From NCBI GenBank assembly GCA_028282545.1, contig JANQHT010000165.1:1-44550 (forward strand): DNA of 44,550 nt, given 5' to 3'. A program made the position numbers and the translations under genes. The notes beneath the pieces were generated by a model. The model was not told the DNA's origin and did no database searches. It saw nothing but the letters and a program-made list of their open reading frames with translations. Of this stretch, positions 43,564-44,550 are shown in pieces (within the stretch, counting starts at the first letter, position 1; each line of letters begins with the position of its first letter). The DNA comes from Spirochaetales bacterium (GTDB taxonomy: Bacteria > Spirochaetota > Spirochaetia > DSM-27196 > Alkalispirochaetaceae).

Positions 43564-43592
43564 ATCGTATTACTAGGTAATATCAATGTCAA
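43564..43592 (-). promoter_or_regulatory. Promoter of the zinc operon with embedded palindromic operator
   Basis: On the minus strand TTGACA (43587-43592), a 17-base spacer and TACGAT (43564-43569) form the promoter. The palindrome TATTAC-TAG-GTAATA (43568-43582) lies in the spacer and touches the -10, ideal for repression by a Zur-like regulator. The predicted mRNA starts about 4 bases before the ATG at 43553. Confidence 0.7.
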
Positions 43593-43710
43593 CTCCTCGA
43601 TGTATTTCGATAGTAATTGTGGCGAGATATCGAGAAAGCTTCTTGATCATGATACGTCGGGACACAAAGTGCCATGATTGGTGCTACGCGAGGGAACGGA
43701 CTGACACGGC

Positions 43711-44188
43711 ATGGGCCAGGACCGGCGCACAGAGAAACCCCTTGAGATTCGCGAATACTATCAGAGCAACGAGGTCCAATGGCTCGCTGACCTGCACGAT
43801 TTTCCCGGTATCCAATCGATCGGCATGGTGAAGGCGACGCGCCGTGTCGCAGACCACCGATCCATCCACTGTCGGTACTTCCTGTCGAGTCTTCCGATGG
43901 ATGCACAGACGTTTGCCGCTGCACTCCGGGCACATTGGAGCGTGGAGAACTCCCTTCACTGGATGCTCGATATGCCATTCCGGGAAGACGACTCCCGCAT
44001 GCGGGGACGGATACTCCGTCGAGAACGTCGCAATGCTGCGGCGTATTGCTCTCAGCCTGGTAAAACGTGATGTCGGCTCGAAACGCAGTCTCAAACGACG
44101 AAGAAATATCTGCGGCTACGACGACGACTATCTGGAGCGTCTGCTGTTCACCTCCGCAGAAGCCCTCGCACGCCACCCGTCCTCGTGA
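43711..44188 (+). pseudogene. ISAs1-family transposase C-terminal fragment, frameshifted
   Basis: The first frame reads HDFPGIQSIGMVKATRR, YFLSSLPMDA and the diagnostic HWSVENSLHWMLDMPFREDDSR. After about 44000 the similarity moves to another frame (SVENVAMLRRIALSLVKRD, then YDDDYLERLLF). One extra G in the G-run near 44001-44004 explains the shift. The N-terminal two thirds, with most catalytic residues, are missing. It lies between the zinc operon and a tRNA gene. Confidence 0.82.
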
Positions 44189-44226
44189 TTTATATGCGCC
44201 GGCCCTGACGGCATGGGCAAAAACCG

Positions 44227-44255
44227 TTGACAATTGCGCAAAATTGGGACAATAT
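44227..44255 (+). promoter_or_regulatory. Putative promoter of tRNA-Asp
   Basis: A consensus TTGACA at 44227-44232 is followed after 17 bases by a weak CAATAT (44250-44255). Transcription would start about 40 bases before the mature tRNA. Confidence 0.4.
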
Positions 44256-44302
44256 GCCGCGCGTAGGTACGTGCAGGTACGCTATGTTGTTTTCCTGACA
44301 AT

Positions 44303-44376
44303 GGGGGTGTAGCGAAGTTGGTTATCGCGCCGGCCTGTCAAGCCGGAGATCGCGGGTTCGATCCCCGTCACTCCCG
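44303..44376 (+). tRNA. tRNA-Asp (GUC)
   Basis: A full cloverleaf can be folded. The 7-base-pair acceptor stem is 44303-44309 with 44369-44375 (one G-U). The D stem is GCGA/TCGC. The anticodon stem is CCGGC/GCCGG with anticodon GTC at 44337-44339. The T arm holds TTCGATC. The discriminator base is G44376, as expected for Asp. CCA is not encoded. Confidence 0.96.
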
Positions 44377-44385
44377 ATGAAAAAG

Positions 44386-44411
44386 CCCGTCTATAGATAG
44401 ACGGGTTTTTT
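44386..44411 (+). terminator. Intrinsic terminator after tRNA-Asp
   Basis: A perfect 9-base-pair stem (44386-44394 with 44397-44405) with a very tight loop is followed by six T residues at 44406-44411. It ends 35 bases after the tRNA. Confidence 0.92.
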
Positions 44412-44441
44412 CGTGCCTTTTCCCACCAGCCGCGACGCTTA

Positions 44442-44550
44442 TCACATCTCCAGGAGAAACGGGACCGCCGACCGGTCGATGAGTGCGATCTCACCGGTCT
44501 CTACGAGCGCCCGGAAGGTCTCGCCGGGGATTTTCACGTGGTTCGGCCCC
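44442..44550 (-). CDS. 3' end of an unidentified gene, 5' part outside window
   Basis: The minus-strand frame is open from the right window edge to the TGA at 44442-44444. It gives the last 35 residues of a protein (KIPGETFRALVETGEIALID, ending PFLLEM). The codon choice matches the core genes (high third-position GC). The part seen is too short to assign a family. It converges on the tRNA-Asp terminator. Confidence 0.55.
   Translation of the reverse strand, partial: GPNHVKIPGETFRALVETGEIALIDRSAVPFLLEM

Noticed and set aside
44282..44494. Minus-strand reading frame of 70 residues over the tRNA-Asp gene
   Set aside because: It runs through the tRNA and its terminator; such frames are well-known false genes created by tRNA sequences.

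Overview
The window most likely comes from a free-living spirochaete (Spirochaetales). GC is about 60% in the core genes. Both extracytoplasmic solute-binding proteins have the short signal peptide followed by an Ala-Ser-Gly / Glu-rich start common in Spirochaeta-like genomes. This assignment is inference from style; there is no rRNA or other phylogenetic marker.

Layout. (1) 1-3270, minus: an MrfA helicase / MrfB exonuclease DNA-repair pair, cut by the left edge. (2) 3292-7650, plus: glgC, a heavy-metal P1B ATPase and a small methyltransferase, tightly packed. (3) 7703-14441, plus: a histidine kinase and NarL-type regulator, then a carbohydrate ABC importer (binding protein plus two permeases, no ATPase) and a formylglycine-type sulfatase. 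This reads as a sensed, imported and desulfated glycan locus. (4) 14640-15390: a short TetR regulator and a truncated gene remnant. (5) 15312-21491, minus: an FG-GAP propeller lipoprotein, a 1148-residue exported ankyrin-repeat protein and its membrane-anchored partner. (6) 21736-22309: debris where an IS1380 transposase 5' fragment abuts an unrelated gene fragment. (7) 22419-33316, minus: a ten-gene catabolic operon running TRAP transporter, aldehyde dehydrogenase, Fe-ADH, Ldh-family oxidoreductase, RraA-like aldolase, DeoC/LsrF-like aldolase, Zn-ADH and FGGY kinase. It is flanked by a GntR/FCD regulator (minus) and a DeoR regulator (plus). The parts fit a polyol or sugar acid that is imported, oxidised, phosphorylated and cleaved; the substrate cannot be read from the sequence. 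(8) 35379-39715: a mobile, partly AT-rich zone with an IS66 remnant, two small envelope proteins, an alpha/beta hydrolase and an IS3-family element whose transposase has lost its first catalytic Asp. (9) 39807-43592, minus: a four-gene zinc import operon of the AztABCD type with an operator palindrome inside its promoter. (10) 43711-44550: an ISAs1 remnant, tRNA-Asp with a strong terminator, and the 3' end of an unidentified gene.

A recurring feature is promoter geometry. At glgC, the histidine kinase, the GntR gene and the azt operon, a -35 and -10 pair with a 17-base spacer sits so close to the start codon that the mRNA would have only 2 to 4 leader bases. Other genes (both binding proteins, most of the catabolic operon) have strong Shine-Dalgarno sequences. 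So the genome seems to mix leaderless first genes with classical starts.
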